A stretch of DNA of 64,000 nucleotides from the NCBI GenBank assembly GCA_034003625.1, contig JAVEYG010000002.1, forward strand, positions 62,001-126,000. The letters run 5' to 3'. Positions 42,341 through 50,324 of the stretch are shown here, piece by piece. Source of the DNA: GWE2-42-39 sp034003625. GTDB lineage: Bacteria; Bacteroidota; Bacteroidia; Bacteroidales; Prolixibacteraceae. The notes beneath the pieces are model-generated. The model worked only from the letters and a program-made list of their open reading frames with translations, did no database searches and was not told the DNA's origin. A program made the position numbers and the translations under genes. Each line of letters starts with the position of its first letter. Position 1 is the stretch's first letter.

Positions 42341-43090
42341 TTAGATTTTCTCCATTGTTTCAGCCGGAAGCCACCCCTGGTTTCCATCGGCCAGACGAAT
42401 TTCATACCAGTTCCCCAACTGATCGATAATCTGCACCTTCAATCCTTCATGAATCAGGAAGATGTTGGTTCCGCCTTCCGAAGGTGAACTTTTTACGGTA
42501 GCACTGGGCTGTGTGATAATGGCGAAATTGTGGTTTACAAGCCTGTTTTTCTGCTTATTGGCAAATACAAAAGTAGTGATGGAACCAGCCAGAAGCACAA
42601 TGCCCAGCCAGAAACCCAGACGGCGAAGACTACCGTTTGATGAAAAAACATACAGCCCGAGCAGTAGTAAAAACGCAATAAAACATACAATGCTGTATGT
42701 TGCCCAACTGTCGGCTGCTTTCGATTTGATGAGATTGTTCCACCAGCGAACGAAAAATACCTGGGGAATGGCTTCTATGGCATCAACTACATGTTGGTTA
42801 GCCAGTTCAAGGTTAAATTGAATGTCGGCATCGTTGGGTGACAACAATTTGGCCCGTTCGTAATTCAGAATGGCGGGGGTCATTTTCCCTGCTTTGTAAT
42901 ACGCATTTCCCAGGTTGAAATACAGTCCGGCTGATTCAACTCCGGAAGCCAGCAGTTCTTCGTAGGCTGCAATGGCCTCATTGTATTTCTGATCGGTATA
43001 AAACTGGTTGCCCTTTTCAAATAGCGAATTTTGTGCATTTAACTGAAATACAAACAGCAGGGTCAATAGGGTATAAAGTATTTTCTTCAT
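42341..43090 (-). CDS. batE: BatE-type TPR/SH3 protein
   Basis: A 249-residue exported membrane protein, last gene of the Bat operon. Signal peptide LYTLLTLLFVFQLNAQ, then a TPR region (about 20-120; YFNLGNAYYKAGKMTPAILNYERAK), two hydrophobic segments (YSIVCFIAFLLLLGLYVF and WLGIVLLAGSITTFVFA), and a C-terminal bacterial SH3 domain (IIDQLGNWYEIRLADGNQGWL). I chose the ATG at 43090 (MKKILYTLLT); the frame is open to 43204 through the batD end without resemblance. In the family it supports the BatA-D complex, linked to oxygen tolerance. Confidence 0.9.
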   Translation of the reverse strand: MKKILYTLLTLLFVFQLNAQNSLFEKGNQFYTDQKYNEAIAAYEELLASGVESAGLYFNLGNAYYKAGKMTPAILNYERAKLLSPNDADIQFNLELANQHVVDAIEAIPQVFFVRWWNNLIKSKAADSWATYSIVCFIAFLLLLGLYVFSSNGSLRRLGFWLGIVLLAGSITTFVFANKQKNRLVNHNFAIITQPSATVKSSPSEGGTNIFLIHEGLKVQIIDQLGNWYEIRLADGNQGWLPAETMEKI

Positions 43091-43098
43091 TGTTTTGC

Positions 43099-44937
43099 TT
43101 ATTTGATTTGTTTTTCCAGTTTTCCCATAACTGAAGCCGCCCGGTCGTATACATCCTGAATGGTTCCGGAGAAGGCGCTGGGGGCATAACGGGCAAATTC
43201 GCAATCATCAATAATCCGGATAAATTCATCAATAGTTTCCTGTTGTACTTGCCGCGAGAGCAGGGTAGAGGAAGCATTGTCGCGGTTCAGGTCGGCAACC
43301 GGAATCGCCAGTTTGTCGCTCAGGTAACCCCAGAATGCTTTTAACACCGATTCGTAGAATTCTTCTGCTTTGTTGTTTTTCAGGAACGAAGCTGCTTCTT
43401 TGAGCCGTTTTCGGGCGACCTTGTTGGCCTTTTTATTCCGTACCAGCGCCAGGTTCGCATTTTCGACCGCTTTCTTTCTGTATACAAAATAAACGGCAGC
43501 AAAAACGAGTAGGCCGGCCAGATAAATCAGGTAAAATCCGGTGGTCCCGAAAAAAGTGTGCCCTTTGGCCAAAAACTTTTGTTTGTTCTGTTTGATAAAG
43601 CGGATATCTTTTCCGATAAAGCGGACATCTTGTTTCGAGATGGAACTCACAACCGTGGTACTTTGGTCGTCGTCGCCTTTTTCAACCTGGATGGTAAACG
43701 GCCCGGCGGAACGGGTTTCGTATTTTTGTGCCGGCGAATTGAAAAAACTGAAATTTACAGAGGGGATAGTGTATTCTCCGGCATATCGTGGAATAAACAG
43801 ATATTCAAAGGTTTTGCTGCCACTCAGTCCGTTGTCGGAAGCATTGGCCCGGTCAGATGTTTTTGGGTCGTATACCTCAAAATCTGCCGGAAATTCAACT
43901 TTCGGGGCTTCGATCAGTTTCAGGTTCCCGGTGCCGCTAACCGTGATTTTTAGCGTTGCTGCCTCGTTTGATTTCAATTTTTCTTTGTCGATGCCTGCTG
44001 TGTAACTAAATGATCCCACTGCCCCGTAAAAACTGGCCGGCGCCGGGGGGAGGTCTTTTACCCTGATGTGTACCGGGGTACTGGTTACCCGGGCTTCCAC
44101 ATTTCTGTAATTATCAAAGAAATCGTCGAAGAAACTGCGTTGCTGGCGGATACGTTGTTGCACAATACAGGTGATCTCGAACGGGTCGATTTTGATGGTA
44201 CCGGTTTGTTGCGGGAACAAGATGGTTTTTTTCAGGATGCCTACCTGGTAAATTTTGTTGTCGTATACTTCGCGGGTAAACGAAACCTGGTTGGGGACCT
44301 CAATGTCCTGTGTCCAAAACCCTTCGTAAGAGGGCAGTTTTACATCGTTGAAACCGCGTACCGGCACATTGGGGCTGACATACAATTTCACCGTGGCAAT
44401 GATCTGTTCCCCTTTGAATACATTATTCCGGGTAACATCAACTTTTACAAACAAATCATCTTTACTGATGTCAGCGCTGACATTTTCCTGTTGCTGGCTT
44501 TGCTGATTTTGTTGTCCTTGCTGACTGCCTCCCTGCGGGGCTGCCTGGCCTTGTTGCCCTTTTACAACCTGAATTTCCAGCGAATTGGATTGAAAAACTT
44601 TCCCGTTCACATTGATGCTGGCCGGACGAATGGTAAAGGTTCCTTCAGCTTTGGCCCGTAAAACATAAATGTATGAAAAGCTCACCGACTGGGTGGTTCT
44701 CCCGTTGATCATCTGAAAACTGGAACTTTGGGAAGTGGATGGTCCCATAAGTATTTCAAAGTTCGATAAATCGGGAAGTCGCAGATCAGAGCCACTATCA
44801 TTCAGTGTAAAACTCAGCCTGAATTGTTCCCCTGATCGCACGACGTTGGGGGCCGACATCGTAAATTGTGTACTTTCCGCAAAACTGTCTGCCGTTGTTA
44901 GTGCAAATGCCAGTAATAGTATTATTTTTCTGATCAT
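43099..44937 (-). CDS. batD: BatD-type aerotolerance protein
   Basis: A 612-residue envelope protein: signal peptide LLLAFALTTADSFA, then several beta-sandwich BatD units (FTMSAPNVVRSGEQFRLSFT, DISKDDLFVKVDVTRNNVFKGEQ, FSYTAGIDKEKLKSNEAATLKITVSGTGNLKL). A hydrophobic segment near 490 (FYLIYLAGLLVFAAVYFVY) and a basic cytoplasmic tail follow. A Gln/Gly-rich linker (QGQQNQQSQQQ) lies near 150-170. I chose the ATG at 44937 (MIRKIILLLAFAL); the open frame to 44979 reads into a repeat. It lies 8 bases upstream of batE. Confidence 0.92.
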   Translation of the reverse strand: MIRKIILLLAFALTTADSFAESTQFTMSAPNVVRSGEQFRLSFTLNDSGSDLRLPDLSNFEILMGPSTSQSSSFQMINGRTTQSVSFSYIYVLRAKAEGTFTIRPASINVNGKVFQSNSLEIQVVKGQQGQAAPQGGSQQGQQNQQSQQQENVSADISKDDLFVKVDVTRNNVFKGEQIIATVKLYVSPNVPVRGFNDVKLPSYEGFWTQDIEVPNQVSFTREVYDNKIYQVGILKKTILFPQQTGTIKIDPFEITCIVQQRIRQQRSFFDDFFDNYRNVEARVTSTPVHIRVKDLPPAPASFYGAVGSFSYTAGIDKEKLKSNEAATLKITVSGTGNLKLIEAPKVEFPADFEVYDPKTSDRANASDNGLSGSKTFEYLFIPRYAGEYTIPSVNFSFFNSPAQKYETRSAGPFTIQVEKGDDDQSTTVVSSISKQDVRFIGKDIRFIKQNKQKFLAKGHTFFGTTGFYLIYLAGLLVFAAVYFVYRKKAVENANLALVRNKKANKVARKRLKEAASFLKNNKAEEFYESVLKAFWGYLSDKLAIPVADLNRDNASSTLLSRQVQQETIDEFIRIIDDCEFARYAPSAFSGTIQDVYDRAASVMGKLEKQIK

Positions 44938-44980
44938 ATCTCGTTTTTCGTTCAAGGCTTTCAAAATTACAATTTTCAAG

Positions 44981-45010
44981 ATTCAAATTCCAAAAAACAA
45001 AACCCAAATT
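44981..45010. repeat. AAATTCCAAA-type repeat upstream of batD
   Basis: ATTCAAATTCC, AAAAAACAAAACCCAAATT. TCAAATTCCAAA (44983-44994) is shared with 49902-49913 and, inverted, with 50287-50298. Confidence 0.65.
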
Positions 45011-45054
45011 TAGCAGCCGGTCTCATGCAGACCTGATGTAGAGTTAAACCAAAA

Positions 45055-45087
45055 TCTCCTCCCCTTTGGGGAGGCCGGGTGGGGCTG
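45055..45087. repeat. GC-rich hairpin repeat at the end of batC
   Basis: CCTCCCC (45058-45064), TTT, GGGGAGG (45068-45074), then CCGGGTGGGGCTG. The perfect seven-pair hairpin abuts the batC stop codon and could influence batC/batD transcript levels. Confidence 0.65.
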
Positions 45088-45873
45088 CTACCAGTCTTTC
45101 TCCGTTTTCCGGCTCTGTGCTTTTTCGGCCTGTACCTTTTTTACTTTTTCCTGAATATTTTTTTCGTTGTTTTGCAGGGCCTGCAACAATCGTTCCGCAT
45201 TTTCTTTTGAAATTTTGTTTTGTTGCTGTTGCTGCTGTTGGTTTTGCTGGTCCTGACGGTTTTTATCCTGCTGATCTTTATTTTGATCCTGCTTGTCTTT
45301 ATTCTGATCGTCTTTATTTTGGTTCTGATCTTTGTTTTGATCTTTATTCTCCTTGTCCTTATTTTTCTCCTGATCTTTGTTCTTGTCCTGATTTTTCTGT
45401 TGTTCTTGCTGTTTTTTCTTCATGTTCATGGCATACAACAGATTGTATTTGGTTTCCAGATCATCGGGGTTTTTACGCAGCGCATCTTTATACGCTTCAA
45501 TACTTTCATCCAGTTTGTTTTGCATTAGCAGTGAATTGCCCATGTTGTGCAGAGCCCGGCTTTTCTCCACTTTGTCGGTACTTTTGTCAGCAATTTGTCC
45601 GAACTTGGCTGCCGACTCTTCAAATTTCATCTGTTTATAAAGTGCATCGCCAAGGTTGAAATCCCATTTCAGATCATCGGGACGTTTATCAAGGGCTTTG
45701 CGGTAGGCTGTTTCAGCCTGACTGTACATGGTCGTGTCAAGTTTCGTTGTGTCGGCCAGCGCTTTTTCGTAATAACGGTTGCCTTCGCGTATAAATTTGC
45801 GTTCGTTTTGCGCAAATATAAATTGCGAAACCGAAATAAGTAAAGTCAATATTATAAATGTAATCCGCGTCAT
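45088..45873 (-). CDS. batC: BatC-type TPR protein with Gln/Asn/Lys/Asp-rich tail
   Basis: A 261-residue exported protein. Signal peptide (IILTLLISVSQFIFAQ), then TPR repeats at about 25-150 (TAYRKALDKRPDDLKWDFNLGDALYK, LHNMGNSLLMQNKLDESIEAYKDALRKNPDD). A low-complexity stretch follows (about 155-225) of NKD, DQN, KDQ and poly-Gln units, and then a helical C-terminus (KENAERLLQALQNNEKNI). The repeat-rich tail is probably a flexible linker. The position between batB and batD marks it as BatC. Confidence 0.9.
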   Translation of the reverse strand: MTRITFIILTLLISVSQFIFAQNERKFIREGNRYYEKALADTTKLDTTMYSQAETAYRKALDKRPDDLKWDFNLGDALYKQMKFEESAAKFGQIADKSTDKVEKSRALHNMGNSLLMQNKLDESIEAYKDALRKNPDDLETKYNLLYAMNMKKKQQEQQKNQDKNKDQEKNKDKENKDQNKDQNQNKDDQNKDKQDQNKDQQDKNRQDQQNQQQQQQQNKISKENAERLLQALQNNEKNIQEKVKKVQAEKAQSRKTEKDW

Positions 45874-45899
45874 TTCTTTCTTTTTTTGGTCTTCTGAAA

Positions 45900-46934
45900 T
45901 TATTTTCCAAACAGCTTAAAATTCTTCAAATATTTGTTCTTCCGTTCCAGAATCATGAATTCAATAAAAATCAGAAACAAACCGAGAGCTATGAAATACT
46001 GGAACTGATCGTTGTAATCGGAATAAACCCGCGATTCCATTTCCGAAGTTTCCATTTTATTGATCTCGTTAAAAAGAGTGCTCAACCCGATTTGTGCATT
46101 GTTTGCACGAACATAAATCCCTTTTCCGGCAGCCGCAATTTGCTGAAGCATGGGTTCGTCGAGCTTGGTAACCACCACATTGCCCTCTTTGTCGGTTCGG
46201 TAGTCCTTTTGTCCGTTACGAAATACAGGTATTGGCCCTCCCTGTGGTAATCCCATTCCAATAGTATGAACGACAACCCCATTTTCAGCCGCAGCAGTGG
46301 CAGCTCCAATGGCATCGTCTTCATGATTTTCTCCATCAGTAATAATGATCATTGCCTTGCTTCCTTCAAATTGCGGGCTGAAAGACCGCATCCCCAGCTC
46401 AATGGCGGCGCCGATAGCAGTTCCCTGGGTGGGGACAATTTCGGTACTGACCGATTCGAGGAACAGCTTGGCCGATGGATAATCGGTGGTGATGGGAAGC
46501 TGCGTGTAAGCTTGGCCGGCAAAAACAATCAGCCCGATCTTGTCATCGCTCAACCGGTCGACCAATTGGGCAATAGCGCGTTTGGCGCGTTCCAGACGGT
46601 TGGGCTGGATGTCTTCAGCCATCATACTGTTCGATACGTCAAGGGCAATCACCAATTCGACCCCTTCACGTTTCTCGGTTTTCAGCTTAGACCCGAATTG
46701 TGGGCGGGCCAGTCCGAAAATAATGGATGCCAAAGCAATCATCAGGATAATGAATTTAAGGACCGGCCTCGAATTACTGGCGTTGGGCATCAGGATGGCC
46801 AACATTTCGCTTTGGGAAAAACGGGACAGCGCTTTTTTCCGCATGATCCGGGCAATCACAAAAAATATGGTCAGCACCGGGATGATCAACAGTGCGTAAA
46901 GCCATTGTGGTTGTGCTATTCTGAACAGTTCCAT
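45900..46934 (-). CDS. batB: BatB-type VWA protein
   Basis: A 344-residue inner-membrane protein. Two hydrophobic segments precede the VWA domain (WLYALLIIPVLTIFFVIARIM and FIILMIALASIIFGLA). The MIDAS motif is ALDVSNSMMAEDIQ, with TDGENHEDD later. A C-terminal membrane segment (YFIALGLFLIFIEFMIL) closes it. It follows batA by 14 bases and presumably pairs with BatA in a MoxR-assembled complex. Confidence 0.93.
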   Translation of the reverse strand: MELFRIAQPQWLYALLIIPVLTIFFVIARIMRKKALSRFSQSEMLAILMPNASNSRPVLKFIILMIALASIIFGLARPQFGSKLKTEKREGVELVIALDVSNSMMAEDIQPNRLERAKRAIAQLVDRLSDDKIGLIVFAGQAYTQLPITTDYPSAKLFLESVSTEIVPTQGTAIGAAIELGMRSFSPQFEGSKAMIIITDGENHEDDAIGAATAAAENGVVVHTIGMGLPQGGPIPVFRNGQKDYRTDKEGNVVVTKLDEPMLQQIAAAGKGIYVRANNAQIGLSTLFNEINKMETSEMESRVYSDYNDQFQYFIALGLFLIFIEFMILERKNKYLKNFKLFGK

Positions 46935-46948
46935 GATCGGTTGGTTAT

Positions 46949-47953
46949 TTACGGAATGTTTCTAAAAATGGTTGTTTTCAGGAAAATTCCTATGATGAGC
47001 AAAAGAACGGCAAGAATGGCATACCGTTCAAATTCTTCTTCTTTCTTGCTGTATTCTTTTACTTCGATTTTCGATTTTTCTAATTTGTCGATTTCCTGGT
47101 AGATTTCTGCCAGTTTGTTGTTGTTCGTTGCCCGGAAATATTTTCCGTCGGTAATGTCGGCAATTTTCTGAAGGGTTTCTTCGTCAATTTTTACTTCCAC
47201 GTCGCGGATTTGTGTTTGCACACCAAACGGTGTTTGTACCTGCATCGGGTAGGGGGCTGTGCCAATGGTGCCTACCCCGACTGTATAAACCCTGATGCCA
47301 AATGTTTTGGCTAATTCGGCGGCGGTTACCGGTGCAATTTCTCCGCGGTTGTTTTCCCCATCGGTAAGAAGGATGACCACCCTGCTGATAGCGGTGCTTT
47401 CTTTCAGGCGGGTCACGGCGGTTGCCAGGCCATTGCCGATGGCTGTCCCGTCTTCGATCATTCCGCTTTCAATGTCGTTAAAAAGGTTGATCAGCACGGC
47501 ATGGTCGGTAGTCAGTGGGCATTGCGTAAAACTTTCGCCTGAAAAAACAACCAGTCCCATTTTATCGTTGTGACGACCCGAAATAAATTCGGTAGCTACA
47601 TTTTTCGCGGCGCCCAAACGGTCGGGTTGAAAGTCGCGGGCCAGCATCGAACTGGAAATGTCGAGTGCAATAACAATATCAATTCCTTCGGTGGTCACAT
47701 TTTGCCAGTTGTTCGACGATTGCGGACGCGCCAGTACCACTATAAGCAGAGAAATAACTGCCAGTTGAATGATGAACAATATGTGGCGAAAATAGTATTT
47801 CCAGCTTTGCGGTATCCTGGCAAAACCCATGGTCGATGAAAACTGTATGCTTGCCCCGGTCTTTTTTTGCCGGAGAATGTACCAGGCAATCATAGGCAGA
47901 AGCGCCAGAAACAGGTAGAAAAAATCAGGGTTTTTAAATGTTATATCGCTCAT
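46949..47953 (-). CDS. batA: BatA-type VWA protein
   Basis: A 334-residue inner-membrane protein. Membrane segments at the N-terminus (FFYLFLALLPMIAWYIL and ILFIIQLAVISLLIVVLA) and C-terminus (YAILAVLLLIIGIFLKTTIF) surround a VWA domain with MIDAS ALDISSSMLARDFQ and TDGENNRGEI. Order and size match BatA. It stands between the membrane protein at 48006 and batB. Confidence 0.93.
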   Translation of the reverse strand: MSDITFKNPDFFYLFLALLPMIAWYILRQKKTGASIQFSSTMGFARIPQSWKYYFRHILFIIQLAVISLLIVVLARPQSSNNWQNVTTEGIDIVIALDISSSMLARDFQPDRLGAAKNVATEFISGRHNDKMGLVVFSGESFTQCPLTTDHAVLINLFNDIESGMIEDGTAIGNGLATAVTRLKESTAISRVVILLTDGENNRGEIAPVTAAELAKTFGIRVYTVGVGTIGTAPYPMQVQTPFGVQTQIRDVEVKIDEETLQKIADITDGKYFRATNNNKLAEIYQEIDKLEKSKIEVKEYSKKEEEFERYAILAVLLLIIGIFLKTTIFRNIP

Positions 47954-48005
47954 TTTATTACTTTTTCAAATCTCAGTTCTCGATACTCACTACTTGCAGC
48001 TCATT

Positions 48006-49001
48006 TTATTTCACTTCCACTTCTTCGCCTTCGCGGTCGTCAACCGGAGGGTCTTCCGGTTTTTTAATTTCTTCTTTCTTCGTTTGGTTGACAAAGAAAT
48101 AGGCGTTGATTAGTGATAAATTGTTGTCGTCGGGCAAGGGATAATATTTGGCAAATTTTACTAAGTCCGAGAGTTTCAGTATTTGGCTCAGTTCTTCCAG
48201 CGATTTTTCATCGATCAGGTCTCTTCGGTATCTGAAAGCTGATAACGTTTCGTCGCTGGTTTGTTCCATGGCCGGGATGCCAAAACGGCCTTCGATATAT
48301 ATCCGCAAGGTGTCGGACAGTTCGCTGTAATATTGTTTAATCTTATCCTGTTGCCAGATTTTTTCTTCCTTGATGCGGTCGAGCTCGCGCAGGGCAACTA
48401 TATGGGCCGGTTCTTTGGGTTTTTCCGGACGGCTGAACAGCGGTTGGTTTTTTTTCTTCCGTTCCATATAATAGAAAATAAAGAAAATGATGGCTGCAAT
48501 CAGGATAATTCCTAAGATATAAGGAGTTACTTCTTTGAGGGTGACCGGAGCAGCGTATGGTTTTTTAATATCAACAGGCCCCTTTGTCGTGTCGAGCGGC
48601 ATGCCAAGAACTTCAAGGGCCAATGGTTGCGTAAAAATGGAATCCGTCTGTCCGTCGTGTTTCAGCAAAAAACGAAATTGCGGAACCATCTGTACGCCGG
48701 TATCGAAAGAGGTAATCGTAAAATTCTGAATGATCTTGATTTGTTCGGCATCGCTCAGTGTAAAGGTATCGAGCGGCGAACGTTCGATTACTTCAATGGC
48801 CGATGTGATGGAATCGCCAATCTCAGGAAAATCCAGTTTTGCGTTTTTGGGCTGGTCAACTTCGAGGCGAAGTTTTACCTGGTCGCCGATCAGTATTCTG
48901 GTTGAGTCGATACTGGCTGTAGCTTTTATTTTGCTGGTCTGGGCGGTTCCCAAATCGGCAAAAATAACTGTCAGTAAAACGATCAGTATGCCTTGTTTCA
49001 T
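48006..49001 (-). CDS. Bat-operon membrane protein
   Basis: A 331-residue protein with signal peptide (ILIVLLTVIFADLGTAQ), a beta-rich periplasmic domain (ATASIDSTRILIGDQVKLRLEV) resembling a short BatD unit, one membrane segment (YILGIILIAAIIFFIFYYM), and a cytoplasmic helical domain (VALRELDRIKEEKIWQQDKIKQYYSELSDTLRIY, like DUF4381-type proteins). Such proteins are usual between DUF58 and batA in Bacteroidota. It begins directly at the DUF58 gene stop. A short repeat block of CTCA-type units lies at 47965-48000 after it. Confidence 0.85.
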   Translation of the reverse strand: MKQGILIVLLTVIFADLGTAQTSKIKATASIDSTRILIGDQVKLRLEVDQPKNAKLDFPEIGDSITSAIEVIERSPLDTFTLSDAEQIKIIQNFTITSFDTGVQMVPQFRFLLKHDGQTDSIFTQPLALEVLGMPLDTTKGPVDIKKPYAAPVTLKEVTPYILGIILIAAIIFFIFYYMERKKKNQPLFSRPEKPKEPAHIVALRELDRIKEEKIWQQDKIKQYYSELSDTLRIYIEGRFGIPAMEQTSDETLSAFRYRRDLIDEKSLEELSQILKLSDLVKFAKYYPLPDDNNLSLINAYFFVNQTKKEEIKKPEDPPVDDREGEEVEVK

Positions 49002-49874
49002 CTATCCTCTCTTTTTAAATAAGCTTATCAGCGATTTCACGTAGTCTTCGTTTGTGTTGATGTTCACGTAATCGACGCCCGACTTTTTAAATTGGTTGTC
49101 GAGTTGGCCCGATAAATTTGTCCACCATTTTTTATAGGCCTGTTGTGTGTTTTGGTTCGAACTGTCGACCCATATATATTGTCCCGTTTCCGCATCTTTT
49201 AGTTTAATCATGCCAATGGGAGGCAGTTCGGTTTCGCGCTGGTCGTAAATACGAAGGGCCACCATGTCGTGTTTGTCGTTGGCAATCGAAAGGGCGTTTT
49301 CCAATTCTTTTTCATTTTGGATGAAATCAGAAATAAGGAAAGCCGTGCAGCGTTTTTTGATGGCGTTGGTCAGGTAACGGATGGCCCCGGTAATGTCGGT
49401 ACCCCGTTCCTGCGGCTCAAAATCAATGAGTTCGCGGATGATGCGCAAAATGTGGCTGCGTCCTTTTTTCGGCGGGATGAATTTTTCGATTTTTTCGGAG
49501 AAGAAAATTACCCCGATTTTATCGTTGTTCTGGATGGCCGAAAACGCTAATATGGCAGCTATTTCAGTGATTACGTTTTTCTTCAGCTTGTCGAATGAAC
49601 CGAATTCGCGCGAACCGCTCACGTCGATCAGCAACATCACAGTCAGTTCCCTTTCTTCCTCGAAAACCTTGATGAATGGCTTGTTATAACGGGCTGTCAC
49701 GTTCCAGTCGATATTGCGGATGTCGTCGCCATATTGGTACTCGCGCACTTCGCTGAAAGCCATCCCGCGCCCTTTGAACGCGCTGTGGTACTCGCCGGCA
49801 AAAATATTGCGGCTCAACCCACGCGTTTTGATCTCAATTTTGCGTACCCGTTTTAATAGTTCTGTATGTTCCAA
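49002..49874 (-). CDS. DUF58 domain protein of the Bat operon
   Basis: A 290-residue cytoplasmic protein with a VWA-like fold. It has the DUF58 hallmark GRGMAFSEVREYQYGDDIRNIDWNVTARYNKPFIK in parts, then the MIDAS-like LLIDVSGSREFG and FLISDFIQ. DUF58 proteins accompany MoxR ATPases and Bat proteins. The ATG is 49874; 450 bases separate it from moxR because of the inserted four-helix-bundle unit. Confidence 0.93.
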   Translation of the reverse strand: MEHTELLKRVRKIEIKTRGLSRNIFAGEYHSAFKGRGMAFSEVREYQYGDDIRNIDWNVTARYNKPFIKVFEEERELTVMLLIDVSGSREFGSFDKLKKNVITEIAAILAFSAIQNNDKIGVIFFSEKIEKFIPPKKGRSHILRIIRELIDFEPQERGTDITGAIRYLTNAIKKRCTAFLISDFIQNEKELENALSIANDKHDMVALRIYDQRETELPPIGMIKLKDAETGQYIWVDSSNQNTQQAYKKWWTNLSGQLDNQFKKSGVDYVNINTNEDYVKSLISLFKKRG

Positions 49875-49888
49875 AATCTTCGATTTTT

Positions 49889-49925
49889 AAATTCCAAAAA
49901 ATCAAATTCCAAATTCCCAAAATTG
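49889..49925. repeat. Left copy of AAATTCCAAAT-type repeat flanking the four-helix-bundle gene
   Basis: AAATTCCAAAAAATCAAATT, then CCAAATTCCCAAAATTG. It contains TCAAATTCCAAAT (49902-49914), which returns inverted at 50286-50298. Confidence 0.7.
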
Positions 49926-49931
49926 AAGAAT

Positions 49932-50279
49932 TCAGGGTTTTTGAAGTTTGATGATGATTGCTGAAATAATTTTTCTCAATTCTGTTGCTTCATTAATCAG
50001 TTCCTGAATTATCGTTTCAAATTCACTATTTGTTCTTTTCAAAATTGTTAGCCAATAAATAGTTTCCTTCGATTCCTTTCTGGAAATCCGTAACCGAAAC
50101 AACTTATCTTTATCACCCAACGACTCATTTGCTTCAATATAATTAGCTCCAATAGAACCCGATGATCGTACCGCTTGTTTTGAGTCTTCTGCATTCGCAA
50201 TGTTTTTCGGCAACTGTTTTATCAATATCCTGATGTTTACAGCGTAATTCAGACAGCGATTCTCTAATTCATTCATCAT
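49932..50279 (-). CDS. Four-helix-bundle (S23/IVP-type) protein
   Basis: A 115-residue soluble helical protein of the S23/23S intervening-sequence family. Typical stretches are ELENRCLNYAVNIRILIKQLP, the conserved AVRSSGSIGANYIEANE, and the Arg/Lys-rich FRLRISRKESKETIYWLTIL. Members fold as pentameric four-helix bundles and include the Avd protein of diversity-generating retroelements, but most are orphans of unknown function. Here it is inserted inside the Bat operon between moxR and DUF58, on the same strand, with inverted AAATTCCAAAT repeats on both sides. No reverse transcriptase or variable repeat is nearby. The arrangement suggests a small mobile unit. Confidence 0.9.
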   Translation of the reverse strand: MMNELENRCLNYAVNIRILIKQLPKNIANAEDSKQAVRSSGSIGANYIEANESLGDKDKLFRLRISRKESKETIYWLTILKRTNSEFETIIQELINEATELRKIISAIIIKLQKP

Positions 50280-50285
50280 CTTCTT

Positions 50286-50319
50286 ATTTGGAATTTGAAT
50301 TATTGGGATTTGGAATTTC
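50286..50319. repeat. Right, inverted copy of AAATTCCAAAT-type repeat
   Basis: ATTTGGAATTTGAATT, ATTGGGATTTGGAATTTC. ATTTGGAATTTGA (50286-50298) is the exact reverse complement of 49902-49914. Confidence 0.7.
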
Positions 50320-50324
50320 TTTCT

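Noticed and set aside
44068..44661. A 197-codon plus-strand frame opposite batD
   Set aside because: batD on the minus strand is supported by domains and operon order; this frame is its shadow.
45220..45528. Plus-strand frame of almost pure Leu/Ile/Val/Phe, like a membrane protein
   Set aside because: It is the complement of the batC low-complexity tract (AAA/GAC/CAG/AAT codons give hydrophobic residues on the other strand).
49932..50279. Four-helix-bundle gene as part of a diversity-generating retroelement
   Set aside because: No reverse transcriptase, template repeat or variable repeat is seen within 20 kb on either side.
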